Assembly (NCBI RefSeq): GCF_016862175.1
Contig: NZ_BOML01000002.1
Coordinates: forward strand, 124,001-188,000
Length of the DNA stretch: 64,000 nucleotides
Origin: Paractinoplanes durhamensis
GTDB lineage: Bacteria > Actinomycetota > Actinomycetes > Mycobacteriales > Micromonosporaceae
Reading direction: 5' to 3'
The translations under genes and the position numbers were made by a program. The notes under the pieces are model-generated. The model was not told the origin of the DNA and searched no databases. It saw nothing but the letters and a program-made list of their open reading frames with translations. The number at the start of each line of letters is the position of its first letter. Positions within the stretch are counted from its first letter, which is position 1. Positions 9,887 through 16,608 of the stretch are shown here, piece by piece.

Positions 9887-9909
9887 AAGGTAGGCGGTGG
9901 GTATGACAA
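9887..9909 (-). promoter_or_regulatory. PafBC-type (RecA-NDp) promoter of recA
   Basis: Read on the minus strand, TTGTCA, 11 bases, then TACCTT fits the known LexA-independent recA promoter form TTGTC-N12-TAnnnT. It lies 67 bp before the recA ATG, in a wider context TTTTTGTCATACCC shared with the lhr and ycaQ upstream regions. Predicted start of transcription is near 9880, giving a ~60-nt leader. Family knowledge: this promoter class is activated by PafBC after mitomycin-type damage. Confidence 0.75.
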
Positions 9910-9965
9910 AAATCCGCTGCCCTGCCCCGAGCTGTGGATGACCATGGTCGCTGTGGACAATAGCC

Positions 9966-10003
9966 GAACAGGTGTTCTAGATCGAAGCAACACGCCAGAA
10001 CAA
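9966..10003 (-). promoter_or_regulatory. LexA (SOS) box overlapping a distal recA promoter
   Basis: GAACAGGTGTTC at 9966-9977 is a complete actinobacterial SOS box (GAAC-N4-GTTC). On the minus strand a promoter-like pair overlaps it: -35 TTGTTC (9998-10003), 18-bp spacer, -10 TAGAAC (9974-9979). LexA bound here would cover the -10 element. It lies 147 bp upstream of the recA start. Confidence 0.85.
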
Positions 10004-10019
10004 GCGTACGAAAATTTGG

Positions 10020-10220
10020 TCAGCGCAGGCGGGCAGGCACCCGATCGGGGTAGGCGGCCACTACGGCACGCCAGATGGTAGCGGTGTCGACACCTTCCGT
10101 AATTGCCTGATCGATCGTCCGATCGTCGAGGCCCGCGAAGGAATGATCAGCCGCGATGCTCCGCGCATAGGCGGCACCGAAGACCTGCTCGAGCCGCGTC
10201 CAGAATTCCGTCAAACGCAC
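10020..10220 (-). CDS. DUF3046 family protein
   Basis: Small actinobacterial protein of 66 aa, start GTG at 10220 (VRLTEFWTRLEQVFG). The sequence FWTRLEQVFGAAYARSIAADHS and the central DDRTIDQAITEGVDTATIWRAV match DUF3046, typically encoded directly upstream of recA. Function is unknown; the fold looks helical and compact. It ends 17 bp before the distal recA promoter, so recA is probably driven mainly from its own promoters with some read-through from this gene. Confidence 0.9.
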   Translation of the reverse strand: MRLTEFWTRLEQVFGAAYARSIAADHSFAGLDDRTIDQAITEGVDTATIWRAVVAAYPDRVPARLR

Positions 10221-10320
10221 GCCCAGAGCCTACCCAGCGGCCTCGCCGGCAGCGTCCCACCGCCCATCGCCCATCGCCCGCCGGCCGCCGGTCCGCCGCC
10301 GTTCCGCAATGGACTCGCGG

Positions 10321-10983
10321 TCAGCGCACCGCCGCCGCGGCGACCTTGAGGTCGTCGACCAGGCCCCGGAAGGCGGTTTCCCGGTCGTCGGCACGCAGCA
10401 CCGCGGACGGGTGGATCGTGGCGAGCGCCTGGATCTCCGCGACCGGGAAATCCTCCGGGTGCTGGGCCGAGACCGGCCACGGCATCAGACGGCCGCGCTG
10501 CTGGGTGACCCGGAACGACGGGCCGAGCAGCGCCTTGCCCGCGGTGGCGCCGAGCACGACCACCAGCTCCGGCTTGAGCAGCGCGAACTCGGCCACCACC
10601 CAGGGCCGGCAGGCGGCGATGTGCGCCGGCCCGGGCGTCTGGTGGATGCGACGCCGGCCACGCAGCTCGAACCGGAAGTGCTTCACGGCGTTCGTGATGT
10701 ACAGCTGGGCCGGGTCGATGCCGGCGTCGTCGACCGCCTCGCGCAGGAGCCGGCCGGCCGGGCCGATGAACGGCAGGCCGTGCTGGTCCTCGACGTCGCC
10801 GGGCTGCTCGCCGACGAACACGATCTTCGCGTGCTCGGCACCCCGGCCGAAGACGGTCTGGGTCGCGTCCGCAAACAGCTCGCAGCCCTCGCAGCCGGCG
10901 GCGGCCGATTTGAGCTCCTCGATGCTCCGGGCGTGCGGTGGCACCCACTCCTGCGCGCCGACCGGCGCGTCGGTCCTTGGCAT
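10321..10983 (-). CDS. udgX: UdgX-type uracil-DNA glycosylase (covalent DNA crosslinker)
   Basis: UDG-superfamily iron-sulfur protein, 220 aa. Motif A is GEQPGDVEDQ (58-67) and motif B is HPSAVLR (191-197). CEGC (31-34) and C125 (ACRPW) are candidate cluster ligands. The diagnostic part is the loop RGRRRIHQTP, matching the KRRIH loop of Mycobacterium UdgX. The histidine, H114 here, corresponds to the residue that in UdgX attacks the abasic sugar and leaves the enzyme covalently bound to DNA. Ordinary family 4 or 5 UDGs lack this loop. It would act on uracil in DNA and block the site rather than release it. No damage-type promoter was found upstream. Confidence 0.9.
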   Translation of the reverse strand: MPRTDAPVGAQEWVPPHARSIEELKSAAAGCEGCELFADATQTVFGRGAEHAKIVFVGEQPGDVEDQHGLPFIGPAGRLLREAVDDAGIDPAQLYITNAVKHFRFELRGRRRIHQTPGPAHIAACRPWVVAEFALLKPELVVVLGATAGKALLGPSFRVTQQRGRLMPWPVSAQHPEDFPVAEIQALATIHPSAVLRADDRETAFRGLVDDLKVAAAAVR

Positions 10984-11026
10984 CCCATGGTTTTACCCGA
11001 AGCCGGCCGGCGCACGCACGGCGGCG

Positions 11027-12373
11027 TCATCGGGAGGGTGACGAGAGGTCCGCCAGGCTGGCCGCGGCGGCCACCGCCTCGGCCAGCGGCACGATGTCGG
11101 CATCCTCGAGCGGGCTGATCGTGATGCGGATGCCGGGCGGGCTGGCGATCCGGAACAGCGAGCCGGGTGCGACCGCATAGCCGGACTCGCGGAGCAGGCC
11201 GATCGTGCGGGTCTCGTCCGGAACGCGTACCCAGATGTTGATGCCGGTCGCACCCTCGGCCGCCAGCCCGCGCGCGGAGAGGGCGTCGCACAGGGCTCGC
11301 CGGCGCCGGGCGTAGCCGGCGGCCGCGCCGGAAACCGTGGCCGTCACGTCGTCGTCGAGCCAGAGATGCAGCAGCAGACGCTGCAGAACGGTGGAGACCC
11401 AGCCGGCGCCGAGCCGCATGCGGCCGACCACCCGGGCGATCGTGACCTCGTCGCCCGCCACCACCGCGATGCGCAGGTCGGGACCGAACGGTTTGGAGGC
11501 CGAGCGGATGAACGCCCACGACTCGGTCACCGGACCCAGGCAGTGCAGCGGTGCGCCGGCCAGCTCGGCGGCGTGATCGTCCTCGATGAGCAGGACGCCG
11601 TGGTGCTGGGCGAGCACTTCGCGCAACGCGGCCGCGCGGGACTCGGAGACGGCGGCCCCGGTCGGATTTTGCGCGCGCACGGTGATGACGGCGGCCCGGG
11701 CACCGGACCGCAGGGCGGCGGCCAGCGACTCCGGCTCGGGGCCTTCCTGGTCGATCGTGACCGGGATCGGGCGCAGGTCGAGGGCGGCCAGCAGGTCGAT
11801 CAGGTTGGCCCAGCCGGGATCCTCCGTCGCGACCGCGTCGCCCGGGCGCAGATGGGCGTTGAGCAGGCGCTCGATCGCGTCGAGGGTGCCCGGGGTCGCG
11901 GTGATCGCGGCCTCCGCCATCGGCACGCCGTCGGCGGCCAGACGGGGGCGGGCGACGTCGATCAGCTCGGGCATCGCGACCGCCGAGGCGTAACCCTGCG
12001 GTGGACCGGTCATGTCGGCGACCGCGTGCAGGGCCGGGCCGAGTGGCGGCAGCCAGCGCAGGTCGGGCTCGCCGGAGGAGAGGTCGCGCACCCCCTCGGG
12101 AACGGGCAGGCGCAGGCCGGCCCGCCGGCTGGCGATCGGCGGCCGGGACCGGACCCGGGTGCCGCGCCGGCCGTCGGACTCCACGACGCCGCGATGACGA
12201 AGCTCCTGATAGGCCTTCGCCACGGTGGCCGGGCTGACGTGCAGGTCGCCGGCGAGGACCCGGATGGACGGCAGGGCGGCACCCCAGATGAAGTCGCCCT
12301 TCATGATGCCGGACTCGATGCTGGCCGAAATCGAGGCGGCGCTGTCGCCGCTGACCTGATACTGTGCTGACAC
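11027..12373 (-). CDS. MocR-type regulator (GntR winged helix fused to aminotransferase fold)
   Basis: 448-aa transcription factor. Residues 1-75 are a GntR winged helix (LPSIRVLAGDLHVSPATVAKAYQELR). Residues ~90-445 are a class I aminotransferase-like domain with NPTG (236-239), D265/D266 and the PLP lysine K294 in SASKPFGPDLR. In most MocR proteins the DDY motif carries a tyrosine; here it reads EDDHAAE. PLP or an amino-acid adduct is the likely effector. It is divergent from the PPOX-GNAT and leuE genes, and a perfect 12-bp palindrome lies 12 bp before its start, suggesting control of itself and these neighbours. The GTG at 12373 has no ribosome site and may be leaderless. Confidence 0.88.
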   Translation of the reverse strand: MSAQYQVSGDSAASISASIESGIMKGDFIWGAALPSIRVLAGDLHVSPATVAKAYQELRHRGVVESDGRRGTRVRSRPPIASRRAGLRLPVPEGVRDLSSGEPDLRWLPPLGPALHAVADMTGPPQGYASAVAMPELIDVARPRLAADGVPMAEAAITATPGTLDAIERLLNAHLRPGDAVATEDPGWANLIDLLAALDLRPIPVTIDQEGPEPESLAAALRSGARAAVITVRAQNPTGAAVSESRAAALREVLAQHHGVLLIEDDHAAELAGAPLHCLGPVTESWAFIRSASKPFGPDLRIAVVAGDEVTIARVVGRMRLGAGWVSTVLQRLLLHLWLDDDVTATVSGAAAGYARRRRALCDALSARGLAAEGATGINIWVRVPDETRTIGLLRESGYAVAPGSLFRIASPPGIRITISPLEDADIVPLAEAVAAAASLADLSSPSR

Positions 12374-12384
12374 AAGAAAGACTA

Positions 12385-12396
12385 TGTACTAGTACA
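12385..12396. promoter_or_regulatory. Palindromic operator candidate between mocR and the PPOX-GNAT gene
   Basis: TGTACTAGTACA is a perfect 12-bp palindrome in the 54-bp divergent gap. On the minus strand a TAGTCT -10-like hexamer (12379-12384) follows it, 5 nt before the GTG of the MocR gene. A bound dimer here could affect both promoters. The link to MocR is inferred from position. Confidence 0.6.
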
Positions 12397-12427
12397 GCAG
12401 TGAAGGCAAGCATCACGGAGGCCCCCG

Positions 12428-13690
12428 ATGCCCGAGCTCTACTCCTCGACGGAGCGCACCACTGCCACCCGCGACCGCAACCGGATGAGCTACGACGCCG
12501 TCCAGGCACACGCCATCCTCGACGAGGCGTATGACTGTTCCGTCGCGTTCGTGCTCGACGGCGAGCCCCGCGTGCTGCCCACCCTGCACGTCCGCGTCGG
12601 CGACACCCTTTATCTGCACGGCTCCAGCGGGGCCCGGCTCGGCCTCACGGCCCGCGCCGACGGGGTCCGGGTCTGCGTGAGCGTCACCCTTCTCGACGCG
12701 ATTGTGTACGCGAGATCGCAGTTCAACCACAGCGCCAACTACCGATCCGTGGTCGCACACGGGGTCGCCCGCCCGGTGACCGACCCGGACGAGAAGCTCA
12801 CCGCCATGCTCGCGCTGGCCGACAAGGTCGGTGCGGGCCGCGCTGCGGACAGCCGGCCGCCCAACGCCCGCGAGCTGGCACAGACCAGCCTGCTCGCCCT
12901 ACCGCTCGTGGAGGTCTCGGCCCGGGCCCGCAGCGGCGGGGTCGGCGACGATCCGGATGATCTGGCGCTGCCGCACTGGGCCGGTGTTCTGCCGGTGACC
13001 AGGACGTTCGGGCCGCCGCAGACCGATCCGGGAGTGGCCGCCGCGCCACCGTCCTACCTGCCCGGTGGCGGTTCGCCGTGGGTGCAGCCGGTGCTCCTGG
13101 AGGGCCGGCACGTGCGGCTCGAGCCACTGACGCCCGGGCACGCCGCCGGGATGCTCGACGCGCTCGCCGACGAGGAGGTCTGGCGTTACCTTCCGACGGC
13201 GCAGCCGCGCACCGTCGAGGAAATGACCGCGCACCTCGGTGACCTGCTCCGCCGCCAATGGGCCGGCGTCCAGATGCCGTGGGCCCAGGTCGATCCGGCC
13301 ACCGGCACGGTTGTCGGCCTGACCAGCTATCACGAAGTCGATCCGGTCAACCGCTCGCTCGCGATCGGGCACACCACGGTGGGCCGGCCGTGGTGGCGCA
13401 CCGGGGTGAACACCGAGGCCAAGCTCATGCTGCTCGAGCACGCGTTCGAGGTGCTCGGCGCCGAGAAGGTCTTTTGGTATACGGACATCCACAACGAGCG
13501 CTCGCAGAACGCGATCGCCCGGCTCGGCGCCACCCGCGACGGCGTGCTCCGCCACCAGCGGCTGCGGCTCGACGGCAGCTGGCGTGACACCGTGGTGTTC
13601 GCCATGACCGCCGACGAGTGGCCGGCCGCCGCGAAACGACTGCGCGAGCGGCTGCATGCGGGCGGTTCCGCCGCCCTGACGAGCGCATAG
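12428..13690 (+). CDS. Fusion of a PPOX/FMN-binding domain and a GNAT acetyltransferase
   Basis: 420 aa, ATG at 12428 behind GGAGG. Residues ~1-210 match the pyridoxamine 5'-phosphate oxidase-like, split-barrel FMN-binding (NimA-type) family: MSYDAVQAHAILDEAYDCSV, LPTLHVRVGDTLYLHGSSG and ALPLVEVSARARSGGVGDD. Residues ~220-405 are a RimJ/RimL-type GNAT: GRHVRLEPLTPGHAAGML, VGRPWWRTGVNTEAKLMLLE for acetyl-CoA binding, and NERSQNAIARLGATRDGVLR. A Pro/Gly linker joins them. The fusion suggests that modification of an amine is linked to a flavin or PLP-related step. It is followed after 10 bp by leuE and is divergent from a MocR regulator. Substrate unknown. Confidence 0.87.
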   Translation: MPELYSSTERTTATRDRNRMSYDAVQAHAILDEAYDCSVAFVLDGEPRVLPTLHVRVGDTLYLHGSSGARLGLTARADGVRVCVSVTLLDAIVYARSQFNHSANYRSVVAHGVARPVTDPDEKLTAMLALADKVGAGRAADSRPPNARELAQTSLLALPLVEVSARARSGGVGDDPDDLALPHWAGVLPVTRTFGPPQTDPGVAAAPPSYLPGGGSPWVQPVLLEGRHVRLEPLTPGHAAGMLDALADEEVWRYLPTAQPRTVEEMTAHLGDLLRRQWAGVQMPWAQVDPATGTVVGLTSYHEVDPVNRSLAIGHTTVGRPWWRTGVNTEAKLMLLEHAFEVLGAEKVFWYTDIHNERSQNAIARLGATRDGVLRHQRLRLDGSWRDTVVFAMTADEWPAAAKRLRERLHAGGSAALTSA

Positions 13691-13700
13691 GGTCGATGAC

Positions 13701-14375
13701 GTGCTGGGTATCACCGATTTCTGGACGTACGTGCTGGGCTGCGCGGCGATCGTCCTGCTCCCGGGGCCAAACTCGATCTTCGTGCTGTCGGTCGGCGCGC
13801 GCCGCGGGGTGCGCGCCGGCTATCAGGCCACGGCCGGGGTGCTCGTCGGCGACGCGGTCCTGATGACGCTGTCGGCGGCCGGGGTGGCATCACTGCTGCG
13901 CAGCTACCCGCCGCTGTTCCTGGTCATCAAGTACGCGGGGGCGGCCTACCTGTTCTGGCTCGGCTTCGGCATCATCCGCGGCGCGCTGGGCCGCCGCCGA
14001 AAACCCATCGCCGCGCCCATCGACGCCGCCGACGCTGACGCCGGTCTTTCCGCGACCGAGCCGGCCGATCAACGCCATCCGTTCCGGCGAGCGGCGGTGA
14101 TCAGCCTGCTCAACCCGAAGGGGATCCTGTTCTTCGTCTCGTTCTTCATCCAGTTCGTCGAGCCCGGCTACGCGCACCCGGTCGTGTCGTTCCTGCTGCT
14201 CGGCGCGGTGGTGCAGGTGTTCAGTTCGCTGTATCTGACCGCACTGATCTTCGGCGGCAAATTCCTGGCGGCCCAGTTCCGCCGCCGCCGTAAACTGGCG
14301 GCCGGAGTCGCCACCGGCGTGGGCGCTCTCTTCGTCGGCTTCGGGGTAAAGCTCGCGACAGCGAGCATCGGCTGA
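13701..14375 (+). CDS. leuE: LysE/RhtB-type amino-acid exporter, LeuE-like
   Basis: Membrane exporter of 224 aa with about six membrane spans, GTG start at 13701. Hallmarks of the RhtB/LeuE group are IVLLPGPNSIFVLSVGARRG, YQATAGVLVGDAVLM, YAGAAYLFWLGFGIIRGAL and SLLNPKGILFFVSFFIQF; LeuE is the closest E. coli relative by eye. It starts 10 bp after the PPOX-GNAT gene and is probably translated from the same message. With a divergent MocR (PLP-amino-acid sensing) regulator, a role in exporting an amino acid or amine in excess is the simplest reading; leucine specificity is not shown. Confidence 0.88.
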   Translation: MLGITDFWTYVLGCAAIVLLPGPNSIFVLSVGARRGVRAGYQATAGVLVGDAVLMTLSAAGVASLLRSYPPLFLVIKYAGAAYLFWLGFGIIRGALGRRRKPIAAPIDAADADAGLSATEPADQRHPFRRAAVISLLNPKGILFFVSFFIQFVEPGYAHPVVSFLLLGAVVQVFSSLYLTALIFGGKFLAAQFRRRRKLAAGVATGVGALFVGFGVKLATASIG

Positions 14376-14388
14376 TGCGAACCAAGAC

Positions 14389-14422
14389 CGGGCCGGGCGC
14401 GCTGAGCGCGGCCCGACCCGGT
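14389..14422. terminator. Bidirectional hairpin terminator between leuE and the Spo0M-like gene
   Basis: CCGGGCCGGGCGCGCT pairs with the following GAGCGCGGCCCGACCCGG, with one mismatch and one bulge, in the convergent 78-bp gap. No U-tract is present, as is common in high-GC actinobacteria. Confidence 0.7.
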
Positions 14423-14453
14423 GGTTGATGCTGCGGTGAACTAACCGCGGTGG

Positions 14454-15512
14454 CTACTCGTCGCCGCCGCCGTCATCGCCTTCGTCCTCGAATACCTCGT
14501 CGAATACCTCGCCCAGGACCATGCCGCCCACGACGCCGCCGGCCACACCCGCGGCCACCGCGCCCATCCCGGGTCCGCGGCGGTAGTGGCCATGGTGCCC
14601 GTGACCGCCGCCACCGTGGCCGCCCGCGCCGTAACCGCCGTGACCGCCGTAACCGCCGTGACCGCCTGCGCCGTGACCGCCATGACCGCCGAAGCCGCCC
14701 TGACCAGCGAAGCCCTGGCCCCCGAAGCCGGAGGCACCGCGCAGGCCCTGATAGCGGCCGGACGCATCGGACACCCAGGAACCGACCACCGCGTTCCAGT
14801 CGGTGGTGTCGGCCTCGGCGTGGGAGACGCGGAAACGGCCGTACGCGTCGTGGCCCGGCGCCAGGAAACCGCCCCGCTTGTCGAACTCCAGGATCACCTC
14901 TACGCCGTTCGGGTCGGCGACGAAGGTGACCTCCACCTCGTTGATGCCGCCGGACAGGTGCGGCGGCGGGTAGAACTCGATCTCCTGGTAGAAGGGCAGC
15001 TGCTGGTGCACGCCGTGGATGGCGCCGTGCTCCAGGTCGGCCTTCGCGAAGCGGAAGCCCTGGGCCGCGAACGCGTCGAGGATGCGTTCCTGGGCGGGCA
15101 GCGGGTGCACCGCCACCTCGTCCAGGTCGCCCTTGTCGACGGCCTTGGCCACGGCCAGCTCGGTGCGCAGGCCCATGGTCATGCCATGCAGGCGGTTGCC
15201 GTAGACGTGAGTGATCGGGGTCTCCCACGGCACCGGGAACGAGAACGGCAGGTCCCGCTGCTCGCCGGCGCGCAACTGGAACGCACCGGTGACGGGCAGG
15301 CGGTAGAACTCGGCGAGACCGTCGCCGTGTTCGTGCTCGACCCGGGTGACCAGGCCCAGGACGATCTGCTCGATGGTGGCGTCGTGGTCGCCGCCGAGGA
15401 CCCGGACCTGGCCGTCGAGAGCCAGGCCGGGGCGGACGTTCGGGTTGGCCAGGACAGTGTCGACGGACGGGCCGCCGACGCCGAAGGCGCGCATCATCTT
15501 CTTGAAAACCAC
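14454..15512 (-). CDS. Spo0M-like sporulation-control protein with Gly/His-rich tail
   Basis: 352 aa, start GTG at 15512 with GGAGG nine bases upstream; an ATG at 15520 is out of frame and reads only eight codons. Residues 1-250 match the Spo0M family (arrestin-like beta sandwich): MMRAFGVGGPSVDTVLANP, RVLGGDHDATIEQIVLGL and LPFSFPVPWETPITH. Residues ~260-312 are a Gly/His/Tyr-rich segment with repeated GGHGGYG units, a candidate metal-binding or disordered tail. A hydrophobic Gly/Ala stretch and an acidic end (EVFDEVFEDEGDDGGG) follow. In Bacillus, Spo0M affects sporulation timing; the role in this organism is not known. Two CNNM genes lie upstream on the same strand, 61 bp away. Confidence 0.87.
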   Translation of the reverse strand: MVFKKMMRAFGVGGPSVDTVLANPNVRPGLALDGQVRVLGGDHDATIEQIVLGLVTRVEHEHGDGLAEFYRLPVTGAFQLRAGEQRDLPFSFPVPWETPITHVYGNRLHGMTMGLRTELAVAKAVDKGDLDEVAVHPLPAQERILDAFAAQGFRFAKADLEHGAIHGVHQQLPFYQEIEFYPPPHLSGGINEVEVTFVADPNGVEVILEFDKRGGFLAPGHDAYGRFRVSHAEADTTDWNAVVGSWVSDASGRYQGLRGASGFGGQGFAGQGGFGGHGGHGAGGHGGYGGHGGYGAGGHGGGGHGHHGHYRRGPGMGAVAAGVAGGVVGGMVLGEVFDEVFEDEGDDGGGDE

Positions 15513-15573
15513 CGGGTCATTCCTCCTTGAACGGACGGGGTGGCGAACACAAAACTCAACAAAAGGGGTGGGA

Positions 15574-16608
15574 CTAGAGGGCGACGGACACCGGATCGGT
15601 CTCGTCGTCGAACGGGCCGAGCACCTGCTCCAGCAGGTCCTCCAGGGCCACGAAGCCGACCACCGATCCGCCCTTGCGGACCACGGCCAGCTGGGCCCGG
15701 CCGGCCTGCATCGCGGCCACGGCGTCGACCACCCGCGACTCGGCGTCGAGGGTGAACGGCTCGTCCATCAGGTCGGCGGCCCGCACGTCCAGGCCGGCGG
15801 TGGTCGCCCGGACCACCTCGCGCACGTGCACGAAACCGGCGACCGAGCCGTCGGCGGCGGTGACCGCCAGCCGGGACCGGCCACTGCCCATCGACGCCAG
15901 CTCCACGTCGGCGACCGACGCCGACGACGGAACGGTGACCAGGCGGTCGACCGGGTGGGCGACCTCGCGGACGCGCAGCGAGCCGAGGCCGAGCACGTTG
16001 CTGAGCAACTCGGTCTTCTCGGCCTCGATCAGGCCCTCGGCCCGGGAGCGGTCCAGCAGCATCTGCATCTCGGCCGGGCCGTGGGACACCGCCAGCTGGC
16101 CCTCCGGCCGCACGCCGAACGGCTTGAGCACGGCGTTGGCCAGGGCGTTCAGCAGTCGCAGCACCGGTCCGACGATCCGGGCGAAGGCCCGGAACGGCAG
16201 CGCCAGCAGGACGGCCGAGCGCTCGGGGTCGGTGATCGCCCAGGACTTCGGCATCATCTCGCCGACGACCAGATGCAGGAACGTGACCACCCCGAGGGCG
16301 ATCACGAACGCGATCGCGTGGCCGGCCAGGGTGGGCAGTCCCACGCCGTGCAGCAGCGGGGTCAGCCAATGGGCGAGCGCCGGTTCGGCCAGGGCACCCA
16401 GGCCCAGCGAGCACAGCGTGATGCCGAGCTGGGCGCCGGCGAGCATGAGCGGAAGGCTGCGACTGCCGGCCAGGGCGGCCGCCGCGGCCCGGCCACCGGT
16501 CGCGGCCGCCTGCTCCAGGCGGTGTCGCTTGCTGGCCACCAGGGCGAACTCGGCGGCCACGAAGAACGCGTTGCCGACGAGCAGCAACACGGCGAGTACG
16601 GCGATCAT
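15574..16608 (-). CDS. CNNM/HlyC-CorC family membrane protein lacking the C-terminal CorC domain
   Basis: 344 aa, start ATG at 16608 overlapping the preceding gene's stop as ATGA. Residues 1-190 form the DUF21 membrane domain, about four spans, including GEMMPKSWAITDPERS. Residues ~205-335 form a CBS pair (LLSNVLGLGSLRVREVAHPV to VVGFVALEDLLEQVLGPFDDE). The protein stops there, without the CorC_HlyC transport-associated domain of its partner. The family is linked to Mg2+ or Co2+ homeostasis. Tight coupling to the upstream CNNM gene suggests that the two form a heteromer in the membrane. Confidence 0.88.
   Translation of the reverse strand: MIAVLAVLLLVGNAFFVAAEFALVASKRHRLEQAAATGGRAAAAALAGSRSLPLMLAGAQLGITLCSLGLGALAEPALAHWLTPLLHGVGLPTLAGHAIAFVIALGVVTFLHLVVGEMMPKSWAITDPERSAVLLALPFRAFARIVGPVLRLLNALANAVLKPFGVRPEGQLAVSHGPAEMQMLLDRSRAEGLIEAEKTELLSNVLGLGSLRVREVAHPVDRLVTVPSSASVADVELASMGSGRSRLAVTAADGSVAGFVHVREVVRATTAGLDVRAADLMDEPFTLDAESRVVDAVAAMQAGRAQLAVVRKGGSVVGFVALEDLLEQVLGPFDDETDPVSVAL

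Noticed and set aside
15494..15520. ATG at 15520 as start of the Spo0M-like gene
   Set aside because: It is in another frame and stops after eight codons; the GTG at 15512 has the better ribosome-site spacing.
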